Notes under the pieces: model-generated
What the model was told of the DNA's origin: nothing
What the model saw: the letters and a program-made list of their open reading frames with translations, nothing else
The model's database searches: none
Translations under genes and position numbers: made by a program
Source of the DNA: Profundicola chukchiensis
GTDB taxonomy: Bacteria; Bacteroidota; Bacteroidia; Flavobacteriales; Weeksellaceae
Direction of reading: 5' to 3'
NCBI RefSeq assembly: GCF_029664245.1
Contig: NZ_JANAIE010000005.1
Span: 166,333 to 230,332 of the forward strand
Length of the DNA stretch: 64,000 nt
Part shown: piece by piece, positions 36,475 through 45,664 of the stretch
Numbering within the stretch: the first letter of the stretch is position 1
Layout of the letters: each line of letters starts with the position of its first letter

Positions 36475-37053
36475 TTATATTTTCTTAACGTATTCTGTAA
36501 TGATTACGATAGTCTGACCTTCAACCTTTCCTTCGATAAAGTTAGCATTTTCTGGGTCAAGTGAAATTCTTCTCACGGCCGTACCTTGTTTAGCAACCAT
36601 ACTACTTCCTTTCACTTTTAAATCTTTAATTAAAACCACAGAATCTCCTGGAGCTAAAATCACACCATTACAATCTCTATGAACAACTTTGTCCTCGTCG
36701 TCAGCGAAGCCTCCAGCGGCTTTAGCAAATTCTAATTCTTCAGGCTCCATGTACATCATGCCCAATAAATCTACTGGCCAACCTTCTCCTTTTAATTGGT
36801 TTAACATTCTCCAAGCAACTACTTTTACTGGAGTGTATTGACTCCACATGCTATCATTCAAGCTTCTCCAGTGGTTTGGATCAATTTTTTCTGGATCTTC
36901 GATTTGAGAGATACAGGTTTCACAAGCTAAAATAGCGTGGTCAGCAATTTCTTCTGTTTTTGGTGGAACTAAATACATTTTAAGGTTTTCAGTTGCAGCA
37001 CATAATTCACAGGTATTATTGCTTCTATCTTGTAGTTCTTTTAAAACACTCAT
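36475..37053 (-). CDS. phnA: PhnA/YjdM family zinc-ribbon protein
   Basis: A 192-residue protein. It begins MSVLKELQDRSNNTCELCAA, the N-terminal PhnA zinc ribbon (Cys-x2-Cys, then ILACETCISQI). The C-terminal half VHRDCNGVILAPGDSVVLIKDLKVKGSS is the PhnA SH3-like domain. The old link to phosphonoacetate hydrolysis is not supported for this family as a whole. An N-terminal extension to 37104 is dismissed because the family starts at this ATG. Confidence 0.9.
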   Translation of the reverse strand: MSVLKELQDRSNNTCELCAATENLKMYLVPPKTEEIADHAILACETCISQIEDPEKIDPNHWRSLNDSMWSQYTPVKVVAWRMLNQLKGEGWPVDLLGMMYMEPEELEFAKAAGGFADDEDKVVHRDCNGVILAPGDSVVLIKDLKVKGSSMVAKQGTAVRRISLDPENANFIEGKVEGQTIVIITEYVKKI

Positions 37054-37174
37054 GATTTTTAAATTTTCACAAAAATAGTGAAAATAAATGGTGAAAAATA
37101 GCAAGTTGCACTTCTCCGACTTATGTAGATTTTAACTAAATAAAGGAAAACTCTAGGCGATAAGATTTTATATT

Positions 37175-37885
37175 TTAAGTAGCGCTTGGTTCGCTGCCTT
37201 CAAAGTAAACTTTCTCCAGAGGACCATTATCAGCTTGTTCAACAGAAAACTCACCAGATTGTGTTCGACGAAGTGCAGTTAGGTAAGCGCCAGAGTTTAA
37301 GGCTTGCCCAAAGTCATGCGCCAATGAACGAATGTAAGTTCCTTTGCTACATTTAACTTCAAAATCAACATAAGGCATTTCGATTTTGGTGATTTTGAAT
37401 GATGAAATATGAACAGGTCTTTTTTCTGGAACATATTCAGAACCTGAACGAGCCAATTCATATAATCTTTTACCGTCCTTTTTCACGGCCGAGTGTAGAG
37501 GAGGAGTCTGAAGAATATCACCCACAAATTGTTCTGTTGCTTGGTGAATCAAATCTTCTGTAATATGATCCGTCGGGAAGGTTTCGTTTTCTGGTTGTTC
37601 AGTGTCGTAGGATTCGGTGGTAACGCCAAGTTTAAAAGTTCCCGTATAAGTTTTATCCTCATTTTGAAACTCCGAAATTCGTTTGGTAAACTTACCTACA
37701 CAAATCACTAAAACCCCCGTAGCTTTTGGATCTAATGTTCCCGCATGGCCAACTTTGAATTTGCGTAAACCATGCGTTTTTCTAATGTTCCATCGAATCT
37801 TGTTAACTACATCAAATGAGGTCCAATCTAAGGGTTTATCAATGATGAAAACCTTTCCTTTCTGTAGTTCTTCTAATGGAATCAT
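37175..37885 (-). CDS. truB: tRNA pseudouridine(55) synthase
   Basis: A 236-residue enzyme that makes pseudouridine 55 in the T loop of tRNAs. The catalytic Asp lies in KVGHAGTLDPKATGVLVICVG. The RNA-binding Tyr and Arg appear in DKTYTGTFKLGVTTESYDTE, and KCSKGTYIRSLAHDFG is the other conserved block. There is no C-terminal PUA domain, as in many Bacteroidota. It starts 6 nt after the uppP stop and ends the ftsX-DUF3098-uppP-truB unit. Confidence 0.95.
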   Translation of the reverse strand: MIPLEELQKGKVFIIDKPLDWTSFDVVNKIRWNIRKTHGLRKFKVGHAGTLDPKATGVLVICVGKFTKRISEFQNEDKTYTGTFKLGVTTESYDTEQPENETFPTDHITEDLIHQATEQFVGDILQTPPLHSAVKKDGKRLYELARSGSEYVPEKRPVHISSFKITKIEMPYVDFEVKCSKGTYIRSLAHDFGQALNSGAYLTALRRTQSGEFSVEQADNGPLEKVYFEGSEPSAT

Positions 37886-37891
37886 ATATGT

Positions 37892-38686
37892 TTAAGCAAA
37901 AAATAATGAATAGATAATCGCGATGCTACCTACGATTAAACAATAAATAGCGAAGTAAGTTAATTTAGCTTTTTTAACCAATGCAATCATCCAATTACAT
38001 GCGATAATTCCTGAAATAAATGCTGCAATAAATCCAGCTAATAAAGCAGGTCCATTGGTAAATTCTAAAACACCACCAGCATCTAAAATCTTTTTAGCAA
38101 TAGCTCCGAATATCAATGGAATCACCATTAAAAAGGAGAATCTAGCAGCTTTAGATCTATCATCACCTAATAAAACCGAGGTAGAAATAGTAGCTCCTGA
38201 ACGAGAAATTCCTGGTAAAATAGCAATAGCTTGAGCAACACCAATTATAATGGCATCTTTATAAGAAACTGATTTCTCTGTATTTTTAGCTTTATCTGCA
38301 AAATAGAGTAGAACTGCTGTCAACAAAAGCATACAACCTACTAGTAGAATCTGACCGTCAAATAGTTTTTCTAACCAATCTTCTAAGAAAAAACCAACCA
38401 AGGCTGCAGGAATCATTGATAACACAATTTTACCCACGAAATGAGTTGACTCATTGTTTTTAAATTCAAAGAAGCCTCTGATAATTTCCCAAATGTCTTT
38501 GCGGTAAACTACTACAGTACTTAATGCTGTAGCAAAGTGAAGTACGATGGTCAACATCATGCTTTCTTCTTGATCGGTACCCAAAATAGCTTCTGCGATT
38601 TCGATATGACCACTTGATGAAACTGGTAAAAACTCAGTTAAACCTTGAACAATTCCAATTAGAATTGCGTCTAAAATATCATTCAT
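37892..38686 (-). CDS. uppP: Undecaprenyl-diphosphate phosphatase
   Basis: A 264-residue membrane enzyme of the BacA/UppP family. Motifs are GLTEFLPVSSSGHIEIAEAI and LPGISRSGATISTSVLLGDD, which together form the active site. It recycles the undecaprenyl lipid carrier used for peptidoglycan and surface polysaccharides and gives bacitracin resistance. Its ATG overlaps the DUF3098 stop by four bases (ATGA), showing translational coupling. Confidence 0.95.
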   Translation of the reverse strand: MNDILDAILIGIVQGLTEFLPVSSSGHIEIAEAILGTDQEESMMLTIVLHFATALSTVVVYRKDIWEIIRGFFEFKNNESTHFVGKIVLSMIPAALVGFFLEDWLEKLFDGQILLVGCMLLLTAVLLYFADKAKNTEKSVSYKDAIIIGVAQAIAILPGISRSGATISTSVLLGDDRSKAARFSFLMVIPLIFGAIAKKILDAGGVLEFTNGPALLAGFIAAFISGIIACNWMIALVKKAKLTYFAIYCLIVGSIAIIYSLFFA

Positions 38687-38955
38687 TCCTCTAATTTCTT
38701 AGCATCGGGATTAACCAAAATAGCATAAACTTCTACTCCAAAGCCTAATAAGACTAAAAATGGAGCTAGACGAATTCTACGCCACGAAAAAATATCTTCA
38801 TTCCAATAATTAGGATCAAATGTGCCATCAGGTCTTGTGTTGGCATCTGGTCCTGTCATTAAGAAAAAACCAATAGTAATCAGCGCTAGGCCAATCGCCA
38901 TAAGTATATAATTTTTCTTTCCGAATAAGAAAGATGTATCTGGCGGAATTCTCAT
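38683..38955 (-). CDS. DUF3098 membrane protein
   Basis: A 90-residue protein with two membrane segments (about 14-32 and 64-82). NYWNEDIFSWRRIRLAPFLVL is the family core. It is always found next to ftsX and uppP in Bacteroidota (from memory) but its role is unknown, perhaps envelope assembly or division. The ATG at 38955 overlaps the ftsX stop by four bases. The longer frame to 39063 lies inside ftsX and is not used. Confidence 0.9.
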   Translation of the reverse strand: MRIPPDTSFLFGKKNYILMAIGLALITIGFFLMTGPDANTRPDGTFDPNYWNEDIFSWRRIRLAPFLVLLGFGVEVYAILVNPDAKKLEE

Positions 38956-39848
38956 GAGTAATAAAGTTGATCTGTTCGTAATTTCAAATACTTCCAAGTT
39001 GCCCAGAATGTACTGAAGACAGCTATAATAATACCCGTAACAAGCAATCCAAGAATTAACCATTGGAACTTCTCATTCCATAAACCAAGGTCTAATTTTG
39101 GTGCAGCATAATACCATAATCCACCTAATGCAAGAATGGCTAAAACAGCTCCTAATAACCCAAGCCAAAAGCTTTGAATAATGAATGGTTTAACAATAAA
39201 CCTGCGTTTAGCACCAACCAATTGCATGGTTTTAATGGTAAATCTTTTGGAAAATATTTTAAGTCGAATAGAGTTGTTAATCAAAATGATTGATATAACT
39301 AAGAATAATCCAGCTAAAGCAATAAGCCAGAAGATAATCGTATCGATTCTTTCGTAAATACTTGCTAAAGACGATGTGTTGTTTACACTGTCTATGATTG
39401 GATAACTCGCCAAAACACTTGTAATACTATCTACGCGAGTAGAGTCAACATACTGTGGGCGAATCGTCATAACAACAGATGGAGGGAAAATTCCTTCTTC
39501 AAACAAAGCTAAATCTTCTTCGGTTAAGCCTAATTGGTTCTTCGCCATTTTAAGTGCGTTTTCCTTATCAACGTACTTCAAAGACTTAACGAAAGGTTTG
39601 GTTCTTAAGGAATCCAGGAAAGCTTTATGAACTTCTGGTTCTTTCTCAATATCCTTTTTGTCTTTAGCTTCTTTGAAATAAGCCTCAATCTCAAATTGGT
39701 TTTTCAGGTGTTCTGCATAATCGCTTGAGTTAACCACGATTAAGCCAAATAAACCTAAGAGAAATAATACCAAAGCAATACTCACCACCACCGTAATATT
39801 GGAGGAACGTAGGCGACTATTGTTCATTCTATCTGATGTCTTGGACAT
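38952..39848 (-). CDS. ftsX: Cell division ABC transporter permease
   Basis: A 298-residue membrane protein with the FtsX layout: one N-terminal segment (about 22-44), a periplasmic domain (45-170) with FKEAKDKKDIEKEPEVHKA, then three segments. The MTLVGA-like loop is IKTMQLVGAKRRFIVKPFII. FtsX and FtsE regulate cell-wall hydrolases at the division site. No ftsE is adjacent, which is common in Bacteroidota. It is the first gene of the four-gene unit. Confidence 0.93.
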   Translation of the reverse strand: MSKTSDRMNNSRLRSSNITVVVSIALVLFLLGLFGLIVVNSSDYAEHLKNQFEIEAYFKEAKDKKDIEKEPEVHKAFLDSLRTKPFVKSLKYVDKENALKMAKNQLGLTEEDLALFEEGIFPPSVVMTIRPQYVDSTRVDSITSVLASYPIIDSVNNTSSLASIYERIDTIIFWLIALAGLFLVISIILINNSIRLKIFSKRFTIKTMQLVGAKRRFIVKPFIIQSFWLGLLGAVLAILALGGLWYYAAPKLDLGLWNEKFQWLILGLLVTGIIIAVFSTFWATWKYLKLRTDQLYYS

Positions 39849-39939
39849 GTAAAAATAATTTTGCGCAATTTAGTAAAAAACATTCTTATCCCCACTTTTA
39901 GAATAGGCAATCTTGTTAAACCTTTACTAAAAACAGAAA

Positions 39940-39963
39940 AAGGCAAAGTTTTGAGTATGCCTT
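39940..39963 (-). terminator. Possible weak terminator of recX
   Basis: AAGGCA at 39940-39945 pairs with TGCCTT at 39958-39963 around a 12-nt loop. On the minus strand it is followed by TTTCTGTTTTTA. It is 75 nt past the recX stop. Confidence 0.35.
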
Positions 39964-40037
39964 ATTTTGAAATGTGTCGAATTCTAATATTATCAACGAG
40001 TTTAGATCGATTTTAGTCTATTCAACTAAGCTCAATT

Positions 40038-40505
40038 TTAATCATCCCCCAGAAAAGTTTTAATTACGTCGTATTCATAACCTTTCTGAAGCATATAACG
40101 GATGATTTTTTGGTTCTTCTTATAAAGGTTTTTCTCGTTGAGACTTGCTGCTTTTTTCTCAATTAATTTCTCAGCCGTGTCATAATAATCTTTATCATCT
40201 ATTTCTGCCAAACCTTGAGCAATCAATCGATCATTAATCTGACGTTTTTTTAACTCTATTTTAATTTTAATTTTCCCCCAATTCTTTTGTGTAAACCTTC
40301 CTCGAGCAAAACTCATGGCAAACCTTTCTTCGTTTAAGAAGTTTTCGCGTATTAAATAAAGTAGAATATCATCTCTAACTTCGGGAATTAAGAAAAATTC
40401 ATCTAACTTTTTCTCCACATCCCAATGACAGCGATCTTGGTAAGCGCAGTAATAAGCTAGCTTTTCTTTGATAGCGTGAATATCGGTTTCGGGATTTTTC
40501 TTCAT
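40038..40505 (-). CDS. recX: Regulatory protein RecX
   Basis: A 155-residue helical protein of the RecX family, which binds RecA filaments and limits recombination. It has the N-terminal repeat LAYYCAYQDRCHWDVEKKLD and the central NEERFAMSFARGRFTQKNWG, the most conserved RecX stretch, and a last three-helix repeat ending IIRYMLQKGYEYDVIKTFL. The size is typical. It is divergent from nadD with a 113-nt gap. Confidence 0.9.
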   Translation of the reverse strand: MKKNPETDIHAIKEKLAYYCAYQDRCHWDVEKKLDEFFLIPEVRDDILLYLIRENFLNEERFAMSFARGRFTQKNWGKIKIKIELKKRQINDRLIAQGLAEIDDKDYYDTAEKLIEKKAASLNEKNLYKKNQKIIRYMLQKGYEYDVIKTFLGDD

Positions 40506-40618
40506 TGATAGGGTAAAATTAGTCTTTATTTTAAAATTAAGCCTATTGAAGTTACTTTTGAAGCTCGTGGTTCAGATTCATTTTTTTCGCTTCGAAAAAT
40601 CTTTATACTTTTACTCTC

Positions 40619-41197
40619 ATGAAAATCGGTTTATTCTTTGGTTCATTTAATCCTATTCATATAGGACATATAATTCTTGCAAATCATATTCAGCAATTTG
40701 GCGATGTAGACAAAGTTTGGTTTGTGGTTACGCCACGAAGCCCTTTTAAACAGCATGTGAAGCTAACAGATGATTACGAGAGATTGCATATGGTTAATTT
40801 AGCCTTAGAAGATTATCCAGATTTGGAATCAAGTAAGGTTGAATTCGATATGCCGCAACCGAATTATACCACCCATACTTTGGCTAAACTAAGAGAAGAT
40901 TATCCACAGCATGAATTTAGTTTAATCATGGGAGAGGATAACTTGGTAGGTTTACATAAATGGAAAAATGCGGAGTTTTTGGTGAAGGAATATGATATTT
41001 TGGTTTATCCAAGAATTGCAAGTGATCAAAAGAAGCCAAAAATTGATTTGAGTAGAGTTAAGAAGATTAACGCTCCAATTATAGAGATATCATCTACATT
41101 TATTCGTCAAAACATTAAGGATGGCAAGATTTACAGGCCTTATTTACCGCCACCTGTTTTTGATTATATAGATGGTAGTAGCTTGTTTAAGAATTAG
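40619..41197 (+). CDS. nadD: Nicotinate-nucleotide adenylyltransferase
   Basis: A 192-residue enzyme that turns nicotinate mononucleotide and ATP into deamido-NAD. The nucleotidyltransferase motif is LFFGSFNPIHIGHIILAN (GxFxPxHxGH) and the C-terminal ISSTFIRQNIKDGKIYRPYL carries the SSTxIR motif. It is cytoplasmic and essential in most bacteria. A small palindrome (40583-40599) lies just upstream. Confidence 0.95.
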   Translation: MKIGLFFGSFNPIHIGHIILANHIQQFGDVDKVWFVVTPRSPFKQHVKLTDDYERLHMVNLALEDYPDLESSKVEFDMPQPNYTTHTLAKLREDYPQHEFSLIMGEDNLVGLHKWKNAEFLVKEYDILVYPRIASDQKKPKIDLSRVKKINAPIIEISSTFIRQNIKDGKIYRPYLPPPVFDYIDGSSLFKN

Positions 41198-41307
41198 AAG
41201 ATTTTCCGTGAGAAGAATTAATTCTAAAAACTTATTCACAATCCTTTCATTTAGCAGGCTTAAGTTTGCTTAAGTTCTTATAACCAATTGAATAAAAATC
41301 TAACATC

Positions 41308-41343
41308 CTATGCGTGCATAGCAAATAATATTTTGTATATTTA
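41308..41343 (+). promoter_or_regulatory. Palindromic site and -7 box for etfBA
   Basis: CTATGCGTGCATAG (41308-41321) is a perfect 6+2+6 inverted repeat. TATATTTA (41336-41343) is a likely -7 box, 32 nt before the ATG of etfB. The palindrome takes the place of the -33 element, so a bound regulator would control the electron transfer flavoprotein genes. Confidence 0.5.
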
Positions 41344-41375
41344 CGGCTTAAGAATTTCGTAAAATAATCAAATAC

Positions 41376-42122
41376 ATGAAAATATTAGTTTGTATTAGCA
41401 GTGTACCCGATACTACATCGAAGATTAACTTCACTGCAGACGGTAAAGCTTTTGATAAGAATGGGATACAATTTGTCATCAATCCATATGATGAATTTGC
41501 CTTAACTAGAGCCATTTGGTTTCAAGAGAAGCAAGGAGCTACAGTAACGGTTGTAACTGCGGGGGATGCTTCTGTAGAGCCAGTAATGCGTAAAGCTTTA
41601 GCAATCGGAGCGAATGATGCGATTAGAATCGACGTAGATCCTAAAGACAGTATTTCAACTGCAAAAGAAATTGCAAAATTAGCTAAAGAAAATGGCTATG
41701 ATTTAATTTTAGCAGGTAGAGAGTCTATTGACTACAACGGAAACGCTGTTCCAGCTTTTATTGCAGCAGAATTAGGTTATAGTTTTGTAAACAACTGTAT
41801 GGGATTAGAAGTAGAGGGCGAGAGCGCTAAAGCTACTTCAGAAATCGACGGAGGTAAAGAAACTGTTTCTTTCACTTTGCCAGCTGTTGTTGCAGGTCAA
41901 AAAGGTTTGGTAGAGGAGAGTGATCTTAAGATTCCAAACATGCGTGGAATTATGCAAGCGCGTACTAAGCCATTACAAGTAGTAGCTTCTAGTAATGCTG
42001 AAGCAAAAGTTGTTGCAGATGGTTTCGAAAAACCAGAACCAAGATCTTCTGTTACCTTAATCGATAAGGATAACGTAGATGAGTTAGTTCGTTTGTTGCA
42101 CGAGGAAGCGAAAGTAATCTAA
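41376..42122 (+). CDS. etfB: Electron transfer flavoprotein beta subunit
   Basis: A 248-residue subunit. It begins MKILVCISSVPDTTSKINFT and contains INPYDEFALTRAIWF and the late block LPAVVAGQKGLVEESDLKIPN plus PNMRGIMQARTKPL, the EtfB signature. With EtfA it carries electrons from acyl-CoA and other dehydrogenases to the quinone pool. It is the first gene of the two-gene operon behind a palindromic promoter region. Confidence 0.95.
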   Translation: MKILVCISSVPDTTSKINFTADGKAFDKNGIQFVINPYDEFALTRAIWFQEKQGATVTVVTAGDASVEPVMRKALAIGANDAIRIDVDPKDSISTAKEIAKLAKENGYDLILAGRESIDYNGNAVPAFIAAELGYSFVNNCMGLEVEGESAKATSEIDGGKETVSFTLPAVVAGQKGLVEESDLKIPNMRGIMQARTKPLQVVASSNAEAKVVADGFEKPEPRSSVTLIDKDNVDELVRLLHEEAKVI

Positions 42123-42140
42123 TATTAAAACAAAGAAATT

Positions 42141-43082
42141 ATGTCAATTTTAGTATATACAGAAACAGAAAACGGTAAGTTCAGGAAAAACGCTTTTGAA
42201 GCCGTTTCATACGCAAAAACAATCGCTGATCAAGCTGGAGATACAGTTACAGCATTAGCTATTAACGCAGACGATGCATCTCAGTTGTATAAATACGGAG
42301 CAAGCAAAGTATTGGTTGCTAAAGGTGATGCTCACAAAGTTTCTCCTGAAGTTTTAGGTAAATTAATCTCTGAGCATGCTGATAATTTTGTGGTTTTGGC
42401 ACACAGCAACGAGGGAGCTAGTATTGCCCCTTTCTTAGCTTATAATTTAGAAGCTGGTTTAATTACCAACGCTATTGAAGCACCACAATCAATTTCTCCA
42501 TTGAAAGTAAATCGTAAGTCTTTCTCTGGTAAAGGAATTATGTTGGCAGAAACTGCAGCTGATAAAAAAGTTGTTACCGTATCAGCTAACTCATTTGGAG
42601 TTAAAGAAAATGCTGTTGACGGAAGTTCAGAAGACATTAGCTTTGATGCAGCTGGTGGAAAAGTTAAAGTTGAGAATGTTGAAACCAATTCTGGAAAATT
42701 AGATCTTAAAGAAGCAGAGATCGTTGTTTCGGGAGGTCGTGGATTAAAAGGTCCAGAAAACTGGGGAATGGTAGAAGAGTTAGCTGATCTATTAGGAGCA
42801 GCAACTGCTTGTTCTAAGCCAGTATCTGATATGGATTGGAGACCGCACAGCGAACACGTAGGGCAAACTGGTAAAGCGATTGCACCTAACTTATATATCG
42901 CTATTGGTATCTCTGGAGCTATTCAGCACTTAGCTGGTGTAAACAGTTCTAAAAATATTGTAGTAATTAACAATGATGCAGAAGCTCCATTCTTTAAATC
43001 AGCTGATTATGGAATTGTAGGAGATGCATTTGAAGTAGTTCCTAAATTAATTGAATCAATCAAAAAATATAAGAATTCTTAA
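42141..43082 (+). CDS. etfA: Electron transfer flavoprotein alpha subunit
   Basis: A 313-residue FAD-bearing subunit. The C-terminal half has the EtfA signature: VVSGGRGLKGPENWGMVEEL, VGQTGKAIAPNLYIAIGISG and IQHLAGVNSSKNIVVINND, which bind FAD. It pairs with EtfB 18 nt upstream. A clean terminator follows. Confidence 0.96.
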   Translation: MSILVYTETENGKFRKNAFEAVSYAKTIADQAGDTVTALAINADDASQLYKYGASKVLVAKGDAHKVSPEVLGKLISEHADNFVVLAHSNEGASIAPFLAYNLEAGLITNAIEAPQSISPLKVNRKSFSGKGIMLAETAADKKVVTVSANSFGVKENAVDGSSEDISFDAAGGKVKVENVETNSGKLDLKEAEIVVSGGRGLKGPENWGMVEELADLLGAATACSKPVSDMDWRPHSEHVGQTGKAIAPNLYIAIGISGAIQHLAGVNSSKNIVVINNDAEAPFFKSADYGIVGDAFEVVPKLIESIKKYKNS

Positions 43083-43104
43083 TTTTTTGAATAATTTAAA
43101 TTTT

Positions 43105-43143
43105 AAACCTAACAATTTGAGAAAGTTGTTAGGTTTATTTTTT
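43105..43143 (+). terminator. Intrinsic terminator of etfBA
   Basis: An 11-bp perfect stem (43105-43115 with 43126-43136, AAACCTAACAA) with a 10-nt loop is followed by ATTTTTT. Confidence 0.8.
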
Positions 43144-43187
43144 GTTAGTTATTAGAATTTAATCTTAAATTAGTACTTTTACGTTTC

Positions 43188-43820
43188 ATGGATTTTGTTA
43201 AATTAAATATTCGTGGTATATCCTACAGTCAGACACAAGTAGGTGCTTATGCACTTATTTTGGAGGAAGAATTTGGTGGTCGTAAATTGCCGATTATTAT
43301 TGGTAATTTCGAGGCACAAGCTATTGCTATTGCACTGGAAAAGGATTTAATGCCACCTCGCCCGTTGACGCATGATTTGTTTGTGAATTTCGCAAAGAAA
43401 TTAAACGTTATCATTAGGTCAGTTACCATTTATAAACTTGAAGATGGAATTTTCTATTCCAACATTGTCTGCGAAGATAAGGACGGGGAAGTCATAGAAT
43501 TAGATTCAAGAACATCTGATGCTATAGCTTTGGCAGTTCGATTTAATGCAGCTATTTATGTGCTAAAATCGGTGATGGACCGAGCAGGTGTGCAGTTAGA
43601 AATGTTGACAGAAGAGGAAGAAGAAACGGTTCAGAAAGCGCTTAAGGAAATAGAAGAGGAACTATCTGAAACACCTCAAGGACCGGCAGAAGATTTATAT
43701 TCAAAATTCTCAATCAAAGAACTTAAATCCATGATGAATAAAGCAGTGAAATCTGAAGATTACGAAAGAGCTGCTCAAATTCGTGATGAGATAGAAAAAC
43801 GTCAACAAGATAATGACTAA
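43188..43820 (+). CDS. Bifunctional nuclease (DUF151) with C-terminal UVR motif
   Basis: A 210-residue protein. Residues 1-140 form the DUF151 bifunctional (RNase and DNase) domain, with EEFGGRKLPIIIGNFEAQAI and the RTSDAIALAVRFNAAIYV block. The end FSIKELKSMMNKAVKSEDYE is a UvrB/UvrC (UVR) interaction motif, suggesting a link to DNA repair or the Clp system. The fusion is common in Bacteroidota. Its stop overlaps the transporter start by 8 nt. Confidence 0.9.
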   Translation: MDFVKLNIRGISYSQTQVGAYALILEEEFGGRKLPIIIGNFEAQAIAIALEKDLMPPRPLTHDLFVNFAKKLNVIIRSVTIYKLEDGIFYSNIVCEDKDGEVIELDSRTSDAIALAVRFNAAIYVLKSVMDRAGVQLEMLTEEEEETVQKALKEIEEELSETPQGPAEDLYSKFSIKELKSMMNKAVKSEDYERAAQIRDEIEKRQQDND

Positions 43821-45252
43821 GCTATTTACACTCTTTTTTTTATTGTTAAATATTAGTGCCTTTGCTCAAGTTATTCCAGAAATGGAGTCAAGTGGCATTA
43901 CCATAACTTCGATATTAAGAGGTGTTTTGGGAATGGGCGTTTTAATAGGAATTGCCTTTGCCTTAAGCAAAAATAGATCTGCTATTAAATGGAGAACTAT
44001 AGGAATGGCAATGTTGATTCAATTGTCTTTGGGGATAGCCATCTTAAAAGGTGATGCAGTTGGATTTAATATTGGCGACACTCGAATAAGTTTAGGCTTT
44101 GTGGGGGATATGTTTGATGCGGTAGGAAAGGTGTTCATCAATATTTTGGGCTATACAAGAGCAGGTAGTGAGTTTCTATTAGGTGGTTTGATGGATGTAA
44201 ATACCTATGGATTTATATTTGCCTTTCAGGTCTTGCCGGTAATTTTATTCTTTAGTGCATTAACTTCGGTTTTGTTCTATTTGGGTATAATTCAGGTGGT
44301 TGTGAAATGGGCTGCCTATGGTATGACCAAATTAATGGGAATTTCTGGTCCTGAAAGTTTATCGGTAGCTGGTAATATATTTTTGGGTCAAACTGAGTCT
44401 CCACTTATGATTAAAGCCTATTTATCTAGAATGTCAAATTCTGAGATTTTATTGGTAATGATTGGTGGAATGGCTACCGTTGCTGGTGGTGTTTTAGGTG
44501 CATATATTCAATTCTTGGGTGGTGATGATATAGAGTTGCAGCAACAGTTTGCACGTCATTTATTAGCTGCTTCTGTAATGGCAGCTCCAGGAGCTATTTT
44601 GGTTTCAAAATTATTATATCCACAAATTGAAAAGCCTACAGAAGATTTAGAAGTTAAAATGGAAAATGTTGGTTCTAACTTCTTAGATGCTTTATCTAAT
44701 GGTACTTCAGAAGGTTTAAAGTTAGCCGTGAATGTAGCAGCTATGCTTCTTGTATTTATTGCTTTCATCGCTATGATGAATGGAATTTTAGGCTGGGTTG
44801 GAGGTTTATCTTTCGGCGAATCTTATATGAGTTTAAATGAAGTAATTGCCAACAATTCCAATTATCAAACCTTATCATTAGAGTTCATTTTAGGTTATTT
44901 ATTAGCACCCTTAATGTGGTTGATTGGTGTTCCAACAGACGATATTAGCTTGATGGGGCAGTTGCTAGGAGTTAAATTAGTAGCAAGTGAATTCATTGCT
45001 TATATCCAATTAGCGGATTTAAAAGATCCAAACTCTGCATTGCATTTATCACATTATAAATCTGTGATTATGGCAACTTATATGCTTTGTGGTTTTGCAA
45101 ATTTCGCATCGATTGGAATTCAAATTGGAGGAATTGGATCATTAGCTCCTAATAAGAGAACTTTACTTTCACAATTAGGTATCAAAGCTTTAATCGGTGG
45201 AACGCTAGCTTCATTGATTTCAGCAACAATCGCTGGTGTTTTATTAGGTTAA
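43813..45252 (+). CDS. CNT family nucleoside transporter
   Basis: A 479-residue membrane protein. After an N-terminal segment with signal-like character, the family core appears: GNIFLGQTESPLMIKAYLSR, then GGMATVAGGVLGAYIQFLGG, and later the LMWLIGVPTDDISLMGQLLG and GFANFASIGIQIGGIGSLAP blocks, as in NupC. It imports nucleosides with Na+ or H+. It is co-translated with the bifunctional nuclease, which could feed it with nucleic-acid products, though that is speculation. Confidence 0.93.
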   Translation: MTKLFTLFFLLLNISAFAQVIPEMESSGITITSILRGVLGMGVLIGIAFALSKNRSAIKWRTIGMAMLIQLSLGIAILKGDAVGFNIGDTRISLGFVGDMFDAVGKVFINILGYTRAGSEFLLGGLMDVNTYGFIFAFQVLPVILFFSALTSVLFYLGIIQVVVKWAAYGMTKLMGISGPESLSVAGNIFLGQTESPLMIKAYLSRMSNSEILLVMIGGMATVAGGVLGAYIQFLGGDDIELQQQFARHLLAASVMAAPGAILVSKLLYPQIEKPTEDLEVKMENVGSNFLDALSNGTSEGLKLAVNVAAMLLVFIAFIAMMNGILGWVGGLSFGESYMSLNEVIANNSNYQTLSLEFILGYLLAPLMWLIGVPTDDISLMGQLLGVKLVASEFIAYIQLADLKDPNSALHLSHYKSVIMATYMLCGFANFASIGIQIGGIGSLAPNKRTLLSQLGIKALIGGTLASLISATIAGVLLG

Positions 45253-45313
45253 AAGTATTTAAGAAAAGATTAACAAATCAAAAATATTTTTATCTTGCAT
45301 AAAATTAATAATT

Positions 45314-45658
45314 ATGGAAACATTTAATAAAGATAATTACATAGCTCCACAGAACTACATGGTATTAGCCATTATTGCTACCATTTTGGGATGCTGTTCT
45401 ACTTTTGGTATAGGTTTTATCTTAGGATTGGTAGGAATCTATTTTGCTTCTCAAGTTAATGCAAGATTTAATGTTGGAGATTATGAAGGTGCAGAGAAAA
45501 ACTCAAAATATGCAAGAACTTTATCTTTGGTTGCCCTAGGTTTATTCTTAGTTTCCGCACTTTATAGCGCTTATGTTGTTGTTTTCCAACCAGAAATATG
45601 GTCAGAACAACTTGAGCTAATTCAGCAAGCGATTGAGGAGGCTCAAGCAAATCAATAA
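45314..45658 (+). CDS. Small CCC-motif/CD225-like membrane protein
   Basis: A 114-residue protein with two membrane segments. The first is LAIIATILGCCSTFGIGFIL, with the paired Cys typical of Bacteroidota CCC-motif proteins related to the CD225/dispanin fold. The loop NVGDYEGAEKNSKYARTLSL also fits that fold. The function is unknown. A short gap (61 nt) follows the transporter gene. Confidence 0.72.
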   Translation: METFNKDNYIAPQNYMVLAIIATILGCCSTFGIGFILGLVGIYFASQVNARFNVGDYEGAEKNSKYARTLSLVALGLFLVSALYSAYVVVFQPEIWSEQLELIQQAIEEAQANQ

Positions 45659-45664
45659 TCAATT

